Below are positions 8,948-18,549 of a stretch of 32,143 nt of DNA, one piece after another (the stretch's first letter is position 1; every line of letters starts with the position of its first letter). Under the pieces are notes generated by a model. The model was not told the origin of the DNA. It ran no database searches and saw only the letters and a program-made list of their open reading frames with translations. The stretch lies in the NCBI GenBank assembly GCA_029288035.1, contig JARFPZ010000613.1, forward strand, positions 1 to 32,143, given 5' to 3'. Source of the DNA: Desulfosarcina sp. (GTDB taxonomy: Bacteria; Desulfobacterota; Desulfobacteria; Desulfobacterales; JAFDCJ01). Both the position numbers and the translations under genes were made by a program.

Positions 8948-9268
8948 ATGACGCCTTATGAGGAGAAAAGGAAGTATAAACGATACGAACTCAAAACCCG
9001 AGTTATATATGCCTATCAGGATTCCGACCAGTTTACAAAAGCCCAAATGTGCAACTATTGCGAAGGCGGTATGTGCATTGAAGCCTCCAATGCAATTGAG
9101 CCGGGATCTAACATATACGTTATGATGGAAAATTTTTCCCCGGATCCAATTGATGCTGAATTCTATGACGGCTATCGTGCTGAAGTTCGGTGGTGCAGGA
9201 ATATATCCCTTGAAAATAACAACGAATTTAAAGTTGGGGTAAAATACTATAAAACTATTATCAAGTAG
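8948..9268 (+). CDS. PilZ-domain-like protein
   Basis: 106 aa; KRKYKRYELKTRVIY ... NYCEGGMCIEASNAIEPGSNIYVMM ... AEVRWCRN; RBS AGGAGG upstream. Confidence 0.7.
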   Translation: MTPYEEKRKYKRYELKTRVIYAYQDSDQFTKAQMCNYCEGGMCIEASNAIEPGSNIYVMMENFSPDPIDAEFYDGYRAEVRWCRNISLENNNEFKVGVKYYKTIIK

Positions 9269-9618
9269 ACCATCAAAATGGCCGACCCATTTATTCTGTC
9301 CTAGTGACGACTTTTTGAAAAAACTCCTTTTTTATACGCTAAGGCTTCCAGGTATCTATTTTCTGATAACTCTGGGTATCCTGCTTGATTTCATCCTCCA
9401 ATTGCCTTTTCTGGTCATCTGCTCCGTTGAAAATTTGTATCACAGGCGGATTCGCTAATATGTGACGCCATACTCGCGTAGGCATCATCGCTTGATAGGT
9501 AAACATGGGGGATGAGAAGTTTCTCTCATTCTATAAACCATAATCCCGCGGATTGCAATGGAATTGAGAAAAACTGCCGGGGACGGGTCAAAGGCAATGT
9601 CCATTATCATAGGTTGTT

Positions 9619-9831
9619 TTAATCATTGATCAGCAAGAGGATGATCGGCAGACTCAGTGCCGCAAGTATGATTAAACCCGGTAAGGATACATAAGGTTTG
9701 TACCACGGTTGCTCATTCACTTTTGCTTTTTTGACTTCGCTCAAGAACCAGTTCCCGACAATGATGGCAGCAACCAGAACAGCGACATATTTAATAAGCT
9801 TGAGTAGATTTAATCCATCCATGGTTGTCAT
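9619..9831 (-). CDS. Small membrane protein, hypothetical
   Basis: 70 aa with two hydrophobic segments (YVAVLVAAIIVGNWFL, LPGLIILAALSLPIILLLI). Confidence 0.5.
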   Translation of the reverse strand: MTTMDGLNLLKLIKYVAVLVAAIIVGNWFLSEVKKAKVNEQPWYKPYVSLPGLIILAALSLPIILLLIND

Positions 9832-10108
9832 ATCCCAATCCGAATAAACCGGAATTGGCTATTGAAATTTTTATATTTTATTGTATAGTGGGGTCGTTGG
9901 TACCGAGGATTTAAAAGCTAACATACGGTAAGGCAGCCTGTTAACGAAATCTGAATCAGATCAATCTTGCCCCGGCTGAGCCGCCTGTTCCTATATTTGC
10001 GACCGAAAGGCTCGTCGCAGGCAGAACCAGATCCTGAGAGAGTAAATTGGCTATTGCAATTACGAATTTATGGCTTTAAGTTCGGCGTCAGGACCTAAGG
10101 TTCAGGGC

Positions 10109-10185
<77 letters not shown>

Positions 10186-10330
10186 ACATGGTTGAAGCCA
10201 TATCATAGCTGCCGTGTTCTGTCCATAAGTAAATTGTTGCCGGATCCTGCGATTGGTGCCATTTTGCCGATCTTGATTTTATAATATAATGAACGATAGT
10301 TAAATTTATCCATTCAAGCGGACTGAGTTT

Positions 10331-11296
10331 ATGAAGAAAAAAACCGCCATTAAAAAGAAAGCAACAAAAAAGCCGGTTGTAAAGAATGCGGCGACTTCAA
10401 ACAAGCGTCGGCGTTCCTCAACGGAGCGTTCTGCTGATAAAGCTCTGGTAAAGTTCGATCCGCTTCAACGTTATCTAACGGAAATCAGCAATTACAAATT
10501 GCTGACTAGAGAGCAGGAAAAGGAGCTGGGCTTTCAAGTCAGAGAACATGGTGATAAGCAGGCTGCATATCGGCTGGTTACCTCCAATCTGAGGCTTGTC
10601 GTAAAAATTGCCCTGGAATTTCAGCGAGTTTGGATGCAAAATCTACTGGATCTTATTCAGGAAGGTAACATCGGCTTGATGCAGGCTGTCAAAAAGTTTG
10701 ATCCTTATAAAAATGTAAAATTTTCTTACTATGCCTCCTTTTGGATAAAGGCATACATATTAAAGTTTATTATGGATAATTGGCGCCTGGTTAAAATCGG
10801 AACGACCCAAGGACAGCGTAAATTAATTTTCAAACTGAAAAAGGAAAAACAGAAATTAATTGATATGGGCTTTGAACCGAAGCCCAAACTTCTTTCGGAA
10901 AGGCTGGGTGTTTCCGAAAGAGAAATTGTCGATATGGACCAGCGTCTGGATGGCTGGGATGTTTCACTGGACGCTCCGTTAAAGGAAGATTCAGATACGG
11001 AACGAATCGAATTTTTGAGCACTGCAACTGAATCCATCGAGGATCAAGTCTCCAAAAAAGAGATTGAAGCCCTGTTGCATAACAAAATTGTCGAATTCAG
11101 AAAAAAAATGACACCTCGCGAAATTGAGATATTCGACCTACGAATTTTTTCTGATAATCCCGTTACATTGCAAGAGATCGGAGATCGATACGGGATTTCG
11201 AGGGAACGGGTTCGCCAGGTGGAAAAAAATATCATTAAAAAGATGCGGGAATTTTTTAAAAAAGAAATCCCCGATTTTGCTTCTTACACTGAATGA
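10331..11296 (+). CDS. rpoH: RNA polymerase sigma-32 factor RpoH
   Basis: DPLQRYLTEISNYKLLTREQEKELG, NLLDLIQEGNIGLMQAVKKFDPYKNVKFSYYASFWIKAYILKFIMDNWRLVKIGTTQGQRKLIFKL, and C-terminal region 4 LQEIGDRYGISRERVRQVEKNIIKKM. Confidence 0.92.
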   Translation: MKKKTAIKKKATKKPVVKNAATSNKRRRSSTERSADKALVKFDPLQRYLTEISNYKLLTREQEKELGFQVREHGDKQAAYRLVTSNLRLVVKIALEFQRVWMQNLLDLIQEGNIGLMQAVKKFDPYKNVKFSYYASFWIKAYILKFIMDNWRLVKIGTTQGQRKLIFKLKKEKQKLIDMGFEPKPKLLSERLGVSEREIVDMDQRLDGWDVSLDAPLKEDSDTERIEFLSTATESIEDQVSKKEIEALLHNKIVEFRKKMTPREIEIFDLRIFSDNPVTLQEIGDRYGISRERVRQVEKNIIKKMREFFKKEIPDFASYTE

Positions 11297-11332
11297 AGGT
11301 ACGGTCGACGTTTTAACAGGATTATTTAACTT

Positions 11333-13045
11333 ATGAAAATTTTGCGTTTGAAGCGGATCATATTATTATCTATTTTTTGTTTTGCCGTTGGCTGTATGGT
11401 GAATCCAGCCAAACCAACCCCGTCAAAGACGGAGCCCAAGACTTTTTATGGTCCGGAAAATCAATATTATTATTTCACCGCAGCCCAGGTTCAACGTAAT
11501 AAAGGCAATCTGGACAAAGCTGTCAGCCTGCTCCAAAAAGCGATTGAAATTGTTCCAGATTCTGCTTATCTGCAACGAGAACTGGCGACGGTTTATTTGC
11601 AGAATAAGGAAAATGACAAAGCTATCGAGGTATTGGAGGGGGTGCTGCAAAAAAATCCCAACGATTTAAAATCACTCATAATATACGGTGGTATCAAACA
11701 GGTTCGCAAAGAATCCGATGATGCTATTGTTATATATGAAAAAATACTGTCTATCGATCCCAAACAACAAAGAATTTATGCAATGCTGGGCGGTCTGTAC
11801 ATGGAAAATGGAAACCTTGAGCGCGCTGCAGAGGTTTTCAATCGGGAACTTGAAAATTTTCCCGGATCTTATACCGGACATTTTTATCTCGGTAGAATTT
11901 ACGCCAAACAGGGCAAATTGAAAGAAGCGGAGACAAAGTTTCGCAAAGCACTTGAATTAAAACCTGATCGTTCCGAACCAGGATTTGAACTTGTCGAAAT
12001 TTACAAGACGCGGAAGGAAACCAAAAAAGTCATTGGACTATACCAAGAAATTCTCCGGAGAAACCCTGCCAATGTACGGGCAGCCATGGAACTCGGGTAT
12101 TATTATCATCAGCGGGGAATGAAAAAAGAGGCTGAAAAATATCTGGCCAAACTGGGGCTGAGAAGTCAGAATGAATTTGAGGTTATCATCAACGTTATTC
12201 AATTGTACATTGACTTCAAAAAATTTGACGATGCCCTGGTTGTCATTAACGGAATGCTAAAGGGCAACCCGGATAACCCTGATATTCATCACCTGGCGGG
12301 CATATCTTATTATGGAATTAAAGACAATGACATGGCACTTTTTCATTTTGAAAAAGTAACACAAACGTCTAGGTTTTTCCAGGATGCCGTGGTGCATGTG
12401 GCCTTCATATATCAAGATCAGCAAAATAACGAAAAAGCAATCCAATTCTTAAGTTCAGCCATCGCCAAAGATCCGGAAAATCCTGATTTTAAATATTACT
12501 TAGGCACTTTTTATGAAGAGACCGAAGATTACATAAATGCCGAGGATAACATTAAAAAAGCCATTGAAATCGATCCTGACAATCCCCGCTATTACTTTCG
12601 TTTAGGGGTCGTATATGACAAATGGAATAAAAAAGATGCCTCCATCGAGACCATGCAAAAGGTCATCGCCCTCGATCCCAAACATGCCAATGCATTAAAT
12701 TACCTTGGTTACACCTATGCTGATTTAGGCCGGAATCTGGATGAAGCCGAGCGTTTGATCAAAGAAGCCTTAAAGTTCAAGCCCAACGATGGCTACATCA
12801 CCGATAGTCTGGGGTGGGTCTATTATAAAAAGGGACAGTTTGACAAAGCTCTTGAATATATAAAAAAAGCCGTTGAATTAGTGCCTGATGACCCCATCAT
12901 GCTGGAACATATGGGCGACGTTTACCGGAAGCTGAATGATAAACCGAACGCTTTGAAATTTTACCAGAAATCTCTGAAAGTTAAAGAAAAGGATAAAGAA
13001 GCGTTAGAAGAAAAGATCCGGCAACTCAACCCGACCGGCTCATGA
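11333..13045 (+). CDS. TPR-repeat lipoprotein
   Basis: 570 aa; signal peptide with lipobox-like FAVGC; many TPR units (e.g. GKLKEAETKFRKALELKPDRSEPGFELVEIY). Confidence 0.88.
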   Translation: MKILRLKRIILLSIFCFAVGCMVNPAKPTPSKTEPKTFYGPENQYYYFTAAQVQRNKGNLDKAVSLLQKAIEIVPDSAYLQRELATVYLQNKENDKAIEVLEGVLQKNPNDLKSLIIYGGIKQVRKESDDAIVIYEKILSIDPKQQRIYAMLGGLYMENGNLERAAEVFNRELENFPGSYTGHFYLGRIYAKQGKLKEAETKFRKALELKPDRSEPGFELVEIYKTRKETKKVIGLYQEILRRNPANVRAAMELGYYYHQRGMKKEAEKYLAKLGLRSQNEFEVIINVIQLYIDFKKFDDALVVINGMLKGNPDNPDIHHLAGISYYGIKDNDMALFHFEKVTQTSRFFQDAVVHVAFIYQDQQNNEKAIQFLSSAIAKDPENPDFKYYLGTFYEETEDYINAEDNIKKAIEIDPDNPRYYFRLGVVYDKWNKKDASIETMQKVIALDPKHANALNYLGYTYADLGRNLDEAERLIKEALKFKPNDGYITDSLGWVYYKKGQFDKALEYIKKAVELVPDDPIMLEHMGDVYRKLNDKPNALKFYQKSLKVKEKDKEALEEKIRQLNPTGS

Positions 13046-13112
13046 TAACGATGGTTATCGGTTAAGATCGGACAAGTTGCGAATCCAGCAGACCCATTCC
13101 CCACCTATGGCG

Positions 13113-13139
13113 CCACAGGCTGAATACCTGTGGTTTTTA
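13113..13139 (+). terminator. Rho-independent terminator after the TPR gene
   Basis: CCACAGG-CTGAATA-CCTGTGG followed by TTTTTATTT. Confidence 0.8.
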
Positions 13140-13178
13140 TTTGTTTGATAACGTTAATCTGATTTATATTCTGGAGAC

Positions 13179-14000
13179 TTGCCAGTGCCTGAAGACGATG
13201 GGTCAATGAGAAACTCACGGCCTGATTTGCGACCTGTGTTGATCATAGTTTTAGCAGTCGTTTTGTTGGCCGCTTGTAGTAATCTTTCCCGTAAGATTTC
13301 TAAAACCGATGATTTAGCAGCTATGATGGAAGCCCGTAGGGTTCTCCTTGCTTTAAGCAGTCAAAATGAGAAGCTAATAAATTTTAAGGGTATCGGAAAA
13401 ATCAAGGTATGGCATAGCGGTAAAAAAAAAATTGATGAAAAAGTAGCATGGATCGGATCGGAAACATTTAAAATAAGTATCGTGGTATTGATATCCGGAT
13501 ATCCAGCAATTAAAATAGCCAGTGACGGAAAATGGGTCTATTATTATGAAACTCGAAAAGAGGAACCACTTTACATAAAATACCCAGCTACGGATGCAAC
13601 CCTGCAGCGCATCGTCTCGGTGCCTATTAAAATCAGCGATATTATTTCGTTATTGGCAGGTCGGACGCCACTTCGTGAACATCATTCCGCATTGTTGCAA
13701 CGACAGGATTCCGGCAACGGCTATGTCCTGACATTGAAGAAACGGTGGTATGGCGTTGTCGAAAAAATATATCTGGCAGAAGATAAAAGACAAGTCAGTC
13801 AGATCGAGTTTTTTAATCGATCCGGTTCATTGATTTATCGTGCGCGACTTGATGAGATGCAGACTGTTAACACCTATCAGATCCCCACGAAGTTGAGTAT
13901 CTCGAGCGACACGAGCATGGGTTTTCAACTCGTAGTTCAAAAGTACTGGACTGGTATTCCCGTTTTTCCTTCGATGTTTGTTCTGAGACCACCGAATTGA
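13179..14000 (+). CDS. LolB/DUF4292-like outer-membrane lipoprotein
   Basis: Lipobox VLLAACS; beta-rich body (INFKGIGKIKVWHSGKKKIDEKVAWIGSETFKISIVVLISGYPAIKIASDGKWVYYY). Start uncertain (TTG 13179, GTG 13185 or ATG 13206). Confidence 0.65.
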   Translation: MPVPEDDGSMRNSRPDLRPVLIIVLAVVLLAACSNLSRKISKTDDLAAMMEARRVLLALSSQNEKLINFKGIGKIKVWHSGKKKIDEKVAWIGSETFKISIVVLISGYPAIKIASDGKWVYYYETRKEEPLYIKYPATDATLQRIVSVPIKISDIISLLAGRTPLREHHSALLQRQDSGNGYVLTLKKRWYGVVEKIYLAEDKRQVSQIEFFNRSGSLIYRARLDEMQTVNTYQIPTKLSISSDTSMGFQLVVQKYWTGIPVFPSMFVLRPPN

Positions 14001-14096
14001 AATTACGAAAAATTTATCCTGCCGTACTGAAATAAATTATTTAAAATTGATTTTAATTCAAACTAATTCATATTGTTATAGGATGCTTATTAAAGT

Positions 14097-15356
14097 ATGA
14101 TTTCAGAAATTTTAGTCATCGGGGACGAAATTCGATCCGGTGTAATGGTGGATAGCAACGCCGCTTACATTGCCCGAAAACTCAAAGAAATAGATGTCGA
14201 GGTGACTCGCCACAGTGCGATTGGTAACGATCCGACTGATATCATCAATATTTTAAAAGAGATTAGTCAACGATCTAATATTGCGGTGGTAATCGATGGC
14301 CAGAGTCTTATCGGTGAGAATCTAAAAGCCGCTGCAGCAGCTAAAGTGAAAGATGTGTCTATGAGCGTAGATACCCAAGCATTGGTATCGATGGAAAATC
14401 ATTTTAAAGCCCATAGCCGACCACTGACGCATTTTAATAAAAAAAAGGCTATGCTGCTGCCCTCCGGCACGCGCTGTCTCAGGAACCTCGTCGGTGAATC
14501 TTCCGACTTTCATTTTAAAATTGAACAATGTGATTTTTTCTTTTTACCCGGAGTTCCTTCAGAAATGCGTCAAATGCTGCAGGAACAGGTAATTCCTTGG
14601 ATCAGGAAAATACAGAAAACGACCACGGACGTTCGTTTGATCAAAACTTTTTCAACTTTTGGTTTGACAGAATCTGCCATGGTTGATCATGTGGACGATT
14701 TCAATCAGCTATTTCCCCAGATAGAGCTTAGTTTCCGCACAAATTTTCCTGGCATTCAAGTAAATCTCTATACACGCGGGACTGATGAAGGGGACGTGCG
14801 TGTGCAAATGGAAGCGGCCAACCAATGGGTTTACCGGAAGCTGGGAAATAAGATAATTTCAGATATCGGTGAGTCGATTGAAAAAGTGGTGGGCGATCTT
14901 TTAGGACGGAAACAGGCTCATCTGGCGGTTGCTGAAAGCTGCACGGGAGGGCTTATCGCTGACTTGCTTACCAATGTACCGGGAAGTTCGGATTATTTTG
15001 TTTTCTCGGCCGTCACATATTCCAATCAGCTGAAAATGAAAATCCTTGGAGTGACAGCCCAGACCTTAGACAGATACGGTGCCGTATCCGAACAAACCGC
15101 CAAAGAAATGGCCCATGGAGTTCAACAGATCTCCGATACAACCTATGGGCTTTCAGTCAGCGGTATTGCGGGCCCCGGGGGTGCCACGATTGGTAAACCT
15201 GTGGGAACGGTTTGCATCGGTCTTGCCTCTTCTGATTTCGTCCGAGGTCATCGGTTCTGTTATAAATTTAACGACCGCTGGATGAACAAGTACATTTTTG
15301 CGACAACCGCTCTCGACTTGTTAAGGCAGGAACTATTAGGAATTCCGCACGGATGA
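14097..15356 (+). CDS. cinA: CinA family protein: degenerate N-terminal COG1058/MoaB-like domain plus intact C-terminal PncC nicotinamide-nucleotide amidase domain
   Basis: C-term LAVAESCTGGLIADLLTNVPGSSDYFVFSAVTYSNQLKMKILGV...YGAVSEQTAKEMA...GLSVSGIAGPGGATIGKPVGTVCIG; N-term EILVIGDEIRSGVMVDSNAAYIARKLKEIDVEVTRHSAIGND; FFFLPGVPSEM. Confidence 0.88.
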   Translation: MISEILVIGDEIRSGVMVDSNAAYIARKLKEIDVEVTRHSAIGNDPTDIINILKEISQRSNIAVVIDGQSLIGENLKAAAAAKVKDVSMSVDTQALVSMENHFKAHSRPLTHFNKKKAMLLPSGTRCLRNLVGESSDFHFKIEQCDFFFLPGVPSEMRQMLQEQVIPWIRKIQKTTTDVRLIKTFSTFGLTESAMVDHVDDFNQLFPQIELSFRTNFPGIQVNLYTRGTDEGDVRVQMEAANQWVYRKLGNKIISDIGESIEKVVGDLLGRKQAHLAVAESCTGGLIADLLTNVPGSSDYFVFSAVTYSNQLKMKILGVTAQTLDRYGAVSEQTAKEMAHGVQQISDTTYGLSVSGIAGPGGATIGKPVGTVCIGLASSDFVRGHRFCYKFNDRWMNKYIFATTALDLLRQELLGIPHG

Positions 15357-15719
15357 TGATTTTATATATTGGAAGCGGTATTCTGTTATTGTTCCTTGTT
15401 TTCAGCTTGTTTCTTACCTATCTCGTTCAACAAATTCCACGCCAATTAGTGCACGACCCACCGGATTGGGGCAACACAATTGATTCCAAAATTTCTGCTG
15501 CTGACGTTAAAGATGCCGGCGATGATAATCCATGGAGAAAAAGACCGGCGTTTTCCGCTGCAATTCGCTTAGAAGCTAAAAAACAGTTTTACACCAAATC
15601 AGGTTGAGCTGCATGTTGCACCCGGTGCAGGTCACAGCGACTCCAGTAAGACGCCTGGTTACCAACCGGCGGTGAAATCGTTTTTGGATCGGCGCATGCA
15701 GACCGAAATAGGTAAGTGA
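15353..15719 (+). pseudogene. Probable decayed alpha/beta-hydrolase-like gene (N- and C-terminal fragments, frameshift at an A6 run, missing middle)
   Basis: ORF 15353..15607 encodes a hydrophobic N-terminus + VQQIPRQLVHDPPDWGNTIDSKISA...; a +1 frame continues KNSFTPNQVELHVAPGAGHSDSSKTPGYQPAVKSFLDRRMQTEIGK* to 15719 if one A of 15578-15583 is removed. Confidence 0.5.
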
Positions 15720-15843
15720 CGCGGGCCGGACGATCCATTGATGACAGCGTCTGTCCGGAGGGAGAAGACGGCCAACCGATCATGGAAGATTTTTCTTGAT
15801 ATCTTAGACAGATTGTTTGTCTGATCCCGAGGACCGAGACTGC

Positions 15844-16494
15844 TTATTGTTTAGGCTTTTCTAACATAAGTTCATCCGAGGTTTCACTTTTAGTAAAGAA
15901 TTCTGCCTTTATGCGTTTGTTTTTACCGCCTAGCACCTTAATCCGTCCGTCTTTTTGATAAAGTATAATTTTAGATCCGGTAATGGAATTTTTACCGTTA
16001 ATTACCGTAGAATTTTCGCCGATCAAAACAATCGTCATGGATGCCGTATCATATTCCAGCTTTTCAGCCTTTGCGATAAATTGTTCCGACGTAATGTTAA
16101 CATTGCCGGTAGCAACAATTTTTTTCAAAATCTCTTCATCGTTTTGCTCTTTTTCGGAATTCAATAATTCCCCCTTGTAATAAATCCTCAATTTATCAGA
16201 GGTAATCACATAATCCGCCTGGATTGCCTTTACATTGCCAATAAATTCAGCAAATTTTGCCTTATTATCTGAATCCAACTGTTCGGCGGTTATTACTATG
16301 GGCATATTTTTCGATTTTGTATCGGATCTCTCAGTCTTTGAACTGTCAGCTGCAAATGCTGCAACCGAAACAAGCGTTGTATTTGCTATAATGCCAATTG
16401 TCCAAAGCAGTACTATTTTAACGATTGTTAACTTAACAAATTGTAACTGTTGCACAAGACCTCCTGAAAAATGGGAATATATTATTCCCAACAA
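15844..16494 (-). CDS. lptA: LptA/OstA-like periplasmic LPS transport protein
   Basis: IVITAEQLDSDNKAKFAEFIGNVKAIQADYVITSDKLRIYYKG...IVATGNVNITSEQFIAKAEKLEYDTASMTIVLIGENSTVINGKNSITGSKIILYQKDGRIKVLG. Confidence 0.82.
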   Translation of the reverse strand: MLGIIYSHFSGGLVQQLQFVKLTIVKIVLLWTIGIIANTTLVSVAAFAADSSKTERSDTKSKNMPIVITAEQLDSDNKAKFAEFIGNVKAIQADYVITSDKLRIYYKGELLNSEKEQNDEEILKKIVATGNVNITSEQFIAKAEKLEYDTASMTIVLIGENSTVINGKNSITGSKIILYQKDGRIKVLGGKNKRIKAEFFTKSETSDELMLEKPKQ

Positions 16495-16963
16495 CTCTGA
16501 GAGAACGATAAAGAAATGTGCCCTCTGCAGCTCATTGACACCGAATATATCACAATAAATTGGATTCTCTTAACAAAAAAAAGATAATTTCTAAAATTCA
16601 AGTGTTGGCATGCCGCTGACGAACAATTTTTCCTTGCATCGTTATGTCATAAAGAATATAATGTTTCAAATACGATCACACCTTGCAGACGTTTTTCCTT
16701 CTGGTTTAGGGATGTCTCTTTTGCTCAAATAATCATGTCAATCCGGATACCAACCCCCTTGTTCGGCGATATGTTTATGACTGATATTATACTGCCTAAA
16801 AGCGCATTATCTACCCTATCGGGAAGTTGTAAATGAACTATTTTATTCGCAAGACCTCAGTTTTATAAGCGGTCCGGTTTCGTTCTGAAGGAAAAAAGCA
16901 TATGTTTAGCTGGCAGCCTGAAGTTTGGAACCGCGAAGAATCTAAAAGATGGAGGATGGCACC

Positions 16964-17164
16964 ATGGCCAATGGAATTGTCAAATGGTTTAATGAACGCA
17001 AAGGTTACGGTTTTATTGAGCAGGATGAGGGTCCGGATGTATTTGTTCATCATTCAGGTATCAATGCGACCGGTTTCAAATCACTTAATGAAGGTGACCG
17101 GGTAAGCTTCGACATAGAAGAGGGACAAAAAGGTCCCCGAGCGGTAAATGTCACAGTAGTTTGA
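16964..17164 (+). CDS. Cold-shock (CspA family) protein
   Basis: [71 protein letters not shown] upstream of ATG at 16964. Confidence 0.96.
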   Translation: MANGIVKWFNERKGYGFIEQDEGPDVFVHHSGINATGFKSLNEGDRVSFDIEEGQKGPRAVNVTVV

Positions 17165-17181
17165 GTGTCTGACCGGGAGAC

Positions 17182-17218
17182 AAAAAGAGCATTTCCGTTT
17201 ATAATGGAACGTCTTTTT
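17182..17218. terminator. Bidirectional intrinsic terminator between convergent csp and khpA
   Basis: AAAAAGAGCATTTCC-GTTTATAAT-GGAACGTCTTTTT inverted repeat with A/T tracts on both sides. Confidence 0.65.
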
Positions 17219-17234
17219 CTTGCGTGATCACCCG

Positions 17235-17465
17235 TCATTCTATGATTTCAAGGACGTGTCGTTTTCTTGCTTTTCCTGAAGCCGCGCTTAAAATGGTTCG
17301 GATTGCCTGGGCGGTTCTACCCTGTCTGCCGATAATTTTTCCCATATCCTTTTTTGCAACCCTAAGTTCCAATACAGTGGTGTGTTTGCCTTCAACTACA
17401 CTAACTTCCACCTTATTCGGGAAATCAACCAGTGCCCGCGCAATGTAACTGATCAGATCTTTCAT
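17235..17465 (-). CDS. khpA: KH-domain RNA-binding protein KhpA (YlqC family)
   Basis: [76 protein letters not shown]; GxxG loop IIGRQGR. Confidence 0.92.
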   Translation of the reverse strand: MKDLISYIARALVDFPNKVEVSVVEGKHTTVLELRVAKKDMGKIIGRQGRTAQAIRTILSAASGKARKRHVLEIIE

Positions 17466-17895
17466 CACTTTGCCTCCTTTGGGAGTTTTCAGTATCAAAT
17501 ATGGATCAGCTTGCTTTTCAAATTAACAAAGGCAACTCGGCTGCCGATATTTCTTACCTGATCTGTAATTTTTTTTCCAATTGCACGCCCTACAAAAAAA
17601 AGAATTTTTTTGCGTAATCCTTGGATTTCCGGTAATTAAAGTATTAAAGGTTGAGTTTAGCATTCAATTCTATTCGTATCAGATAGTTGTTCTGAAGTTA
17701 AGCATTTTTTTCTCGCTGGTATTTAGCTCAACTAAAGAAATAGGAATCTACCTGTTCGTCTGAGGATTTATACCCGAAGAAGATCGACATGTATGCGGGT
17801 AACCGTTTCACCGGTCATGTTTGTACGTGTTTCTGTCTTTGACAAATGATGGGATTCTGGGGGGCAGAAAAAGAATAGACGATTGGTTATTAAAG

Positions 17896-18099
17896 TTAAA
17901 TCAATCTTATGGTTTTAATTCGATTTGTTTTCCGCCGGATAACACCTTTACGTCGATCACTATGAGATCTTCTCTCCGGAATATGCAAACTATATGAAAA
18001 GGTTCTGCGATCAAAACCGATTCTTCTACCACCCTTATCCCTTAATAGTATCTGATCTTCGGAATTTTCAATATCAATTTTATAATGTGTATCTGCCAT
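17896..18099 (-). CDS. Small Arg/Asp-rich protein with repeated GGRR-x-GxDRR / PERRSxxDRR motifs
   Basis: 67 aa: DKGGRRIGFDRRTFSYSLHIPERRSHSDRRKGVIRRKTNRIK. Confidence 0.6.
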   Translation of the reverse strand: MADTHYKIDIENSEDQILLRDKGGRRIGFDRRTFSYSLHIPERRSHSDRRKGVIRRKTNRIKTIRLI

Positions 18100-18549
18100 G
18101 ACAATCTCGTAAATGGAAATATTTAGATATTTAAATTGGCCCTGAAAGGATCATCACTGTCAGGCTGAATCCTCTTTTTTTGAGAAAGCCGTAAGAGATC
18201 ACTCGGCTCCTATGATCTTTTTGAACTATAAGCAGCATAAATTATGCCAGGGGACCAATAGTCTGAATTTAAGGAACAACAGAAACCGGATAATTTTATT
18301 TTATAAATAATTACAAAATGATAAGTGAAATAATTATCGAATTCAGAAAAAGATAAACTCTATTTTGAGATATTTCGAGAGGTGCTGCTATGAAAAAGAA
18401 GTAATGTTATTATGAAGTGGGTGAAATATTCATCCGTTGGAAGATCGTGTCGATTAAATTTAGAGATCGACCAGGCGGCGGGGCACTAAACCTTTATAGT
18501 TTGGCTTGCAGCAACGCTTCCAGCGAAAGGAATGCATGCTGACTCACTA

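Noticed and set aside
9339-9506. 55-aa minus-strand ORF MFTYQAMMPTRVWRHILANPPVIQIFNGADDQKRQLEDEIKQDTQSYQKIDTWKP
   Set aside because: Reads plausibly like a protein tail but has no SD and no family I recognise; could be a remnant, not reported as a gene.
15608-15840. Structured noncoding RNA (6S, RNase P or riboswitch) suggested by several hairpins
   Set aside because: None of the conserved cores of those RNAs is present, and the first half reads better as the C-terminal fragment of the hydrolase remnant; hairpins at 15720-15820 alone are insufficient.
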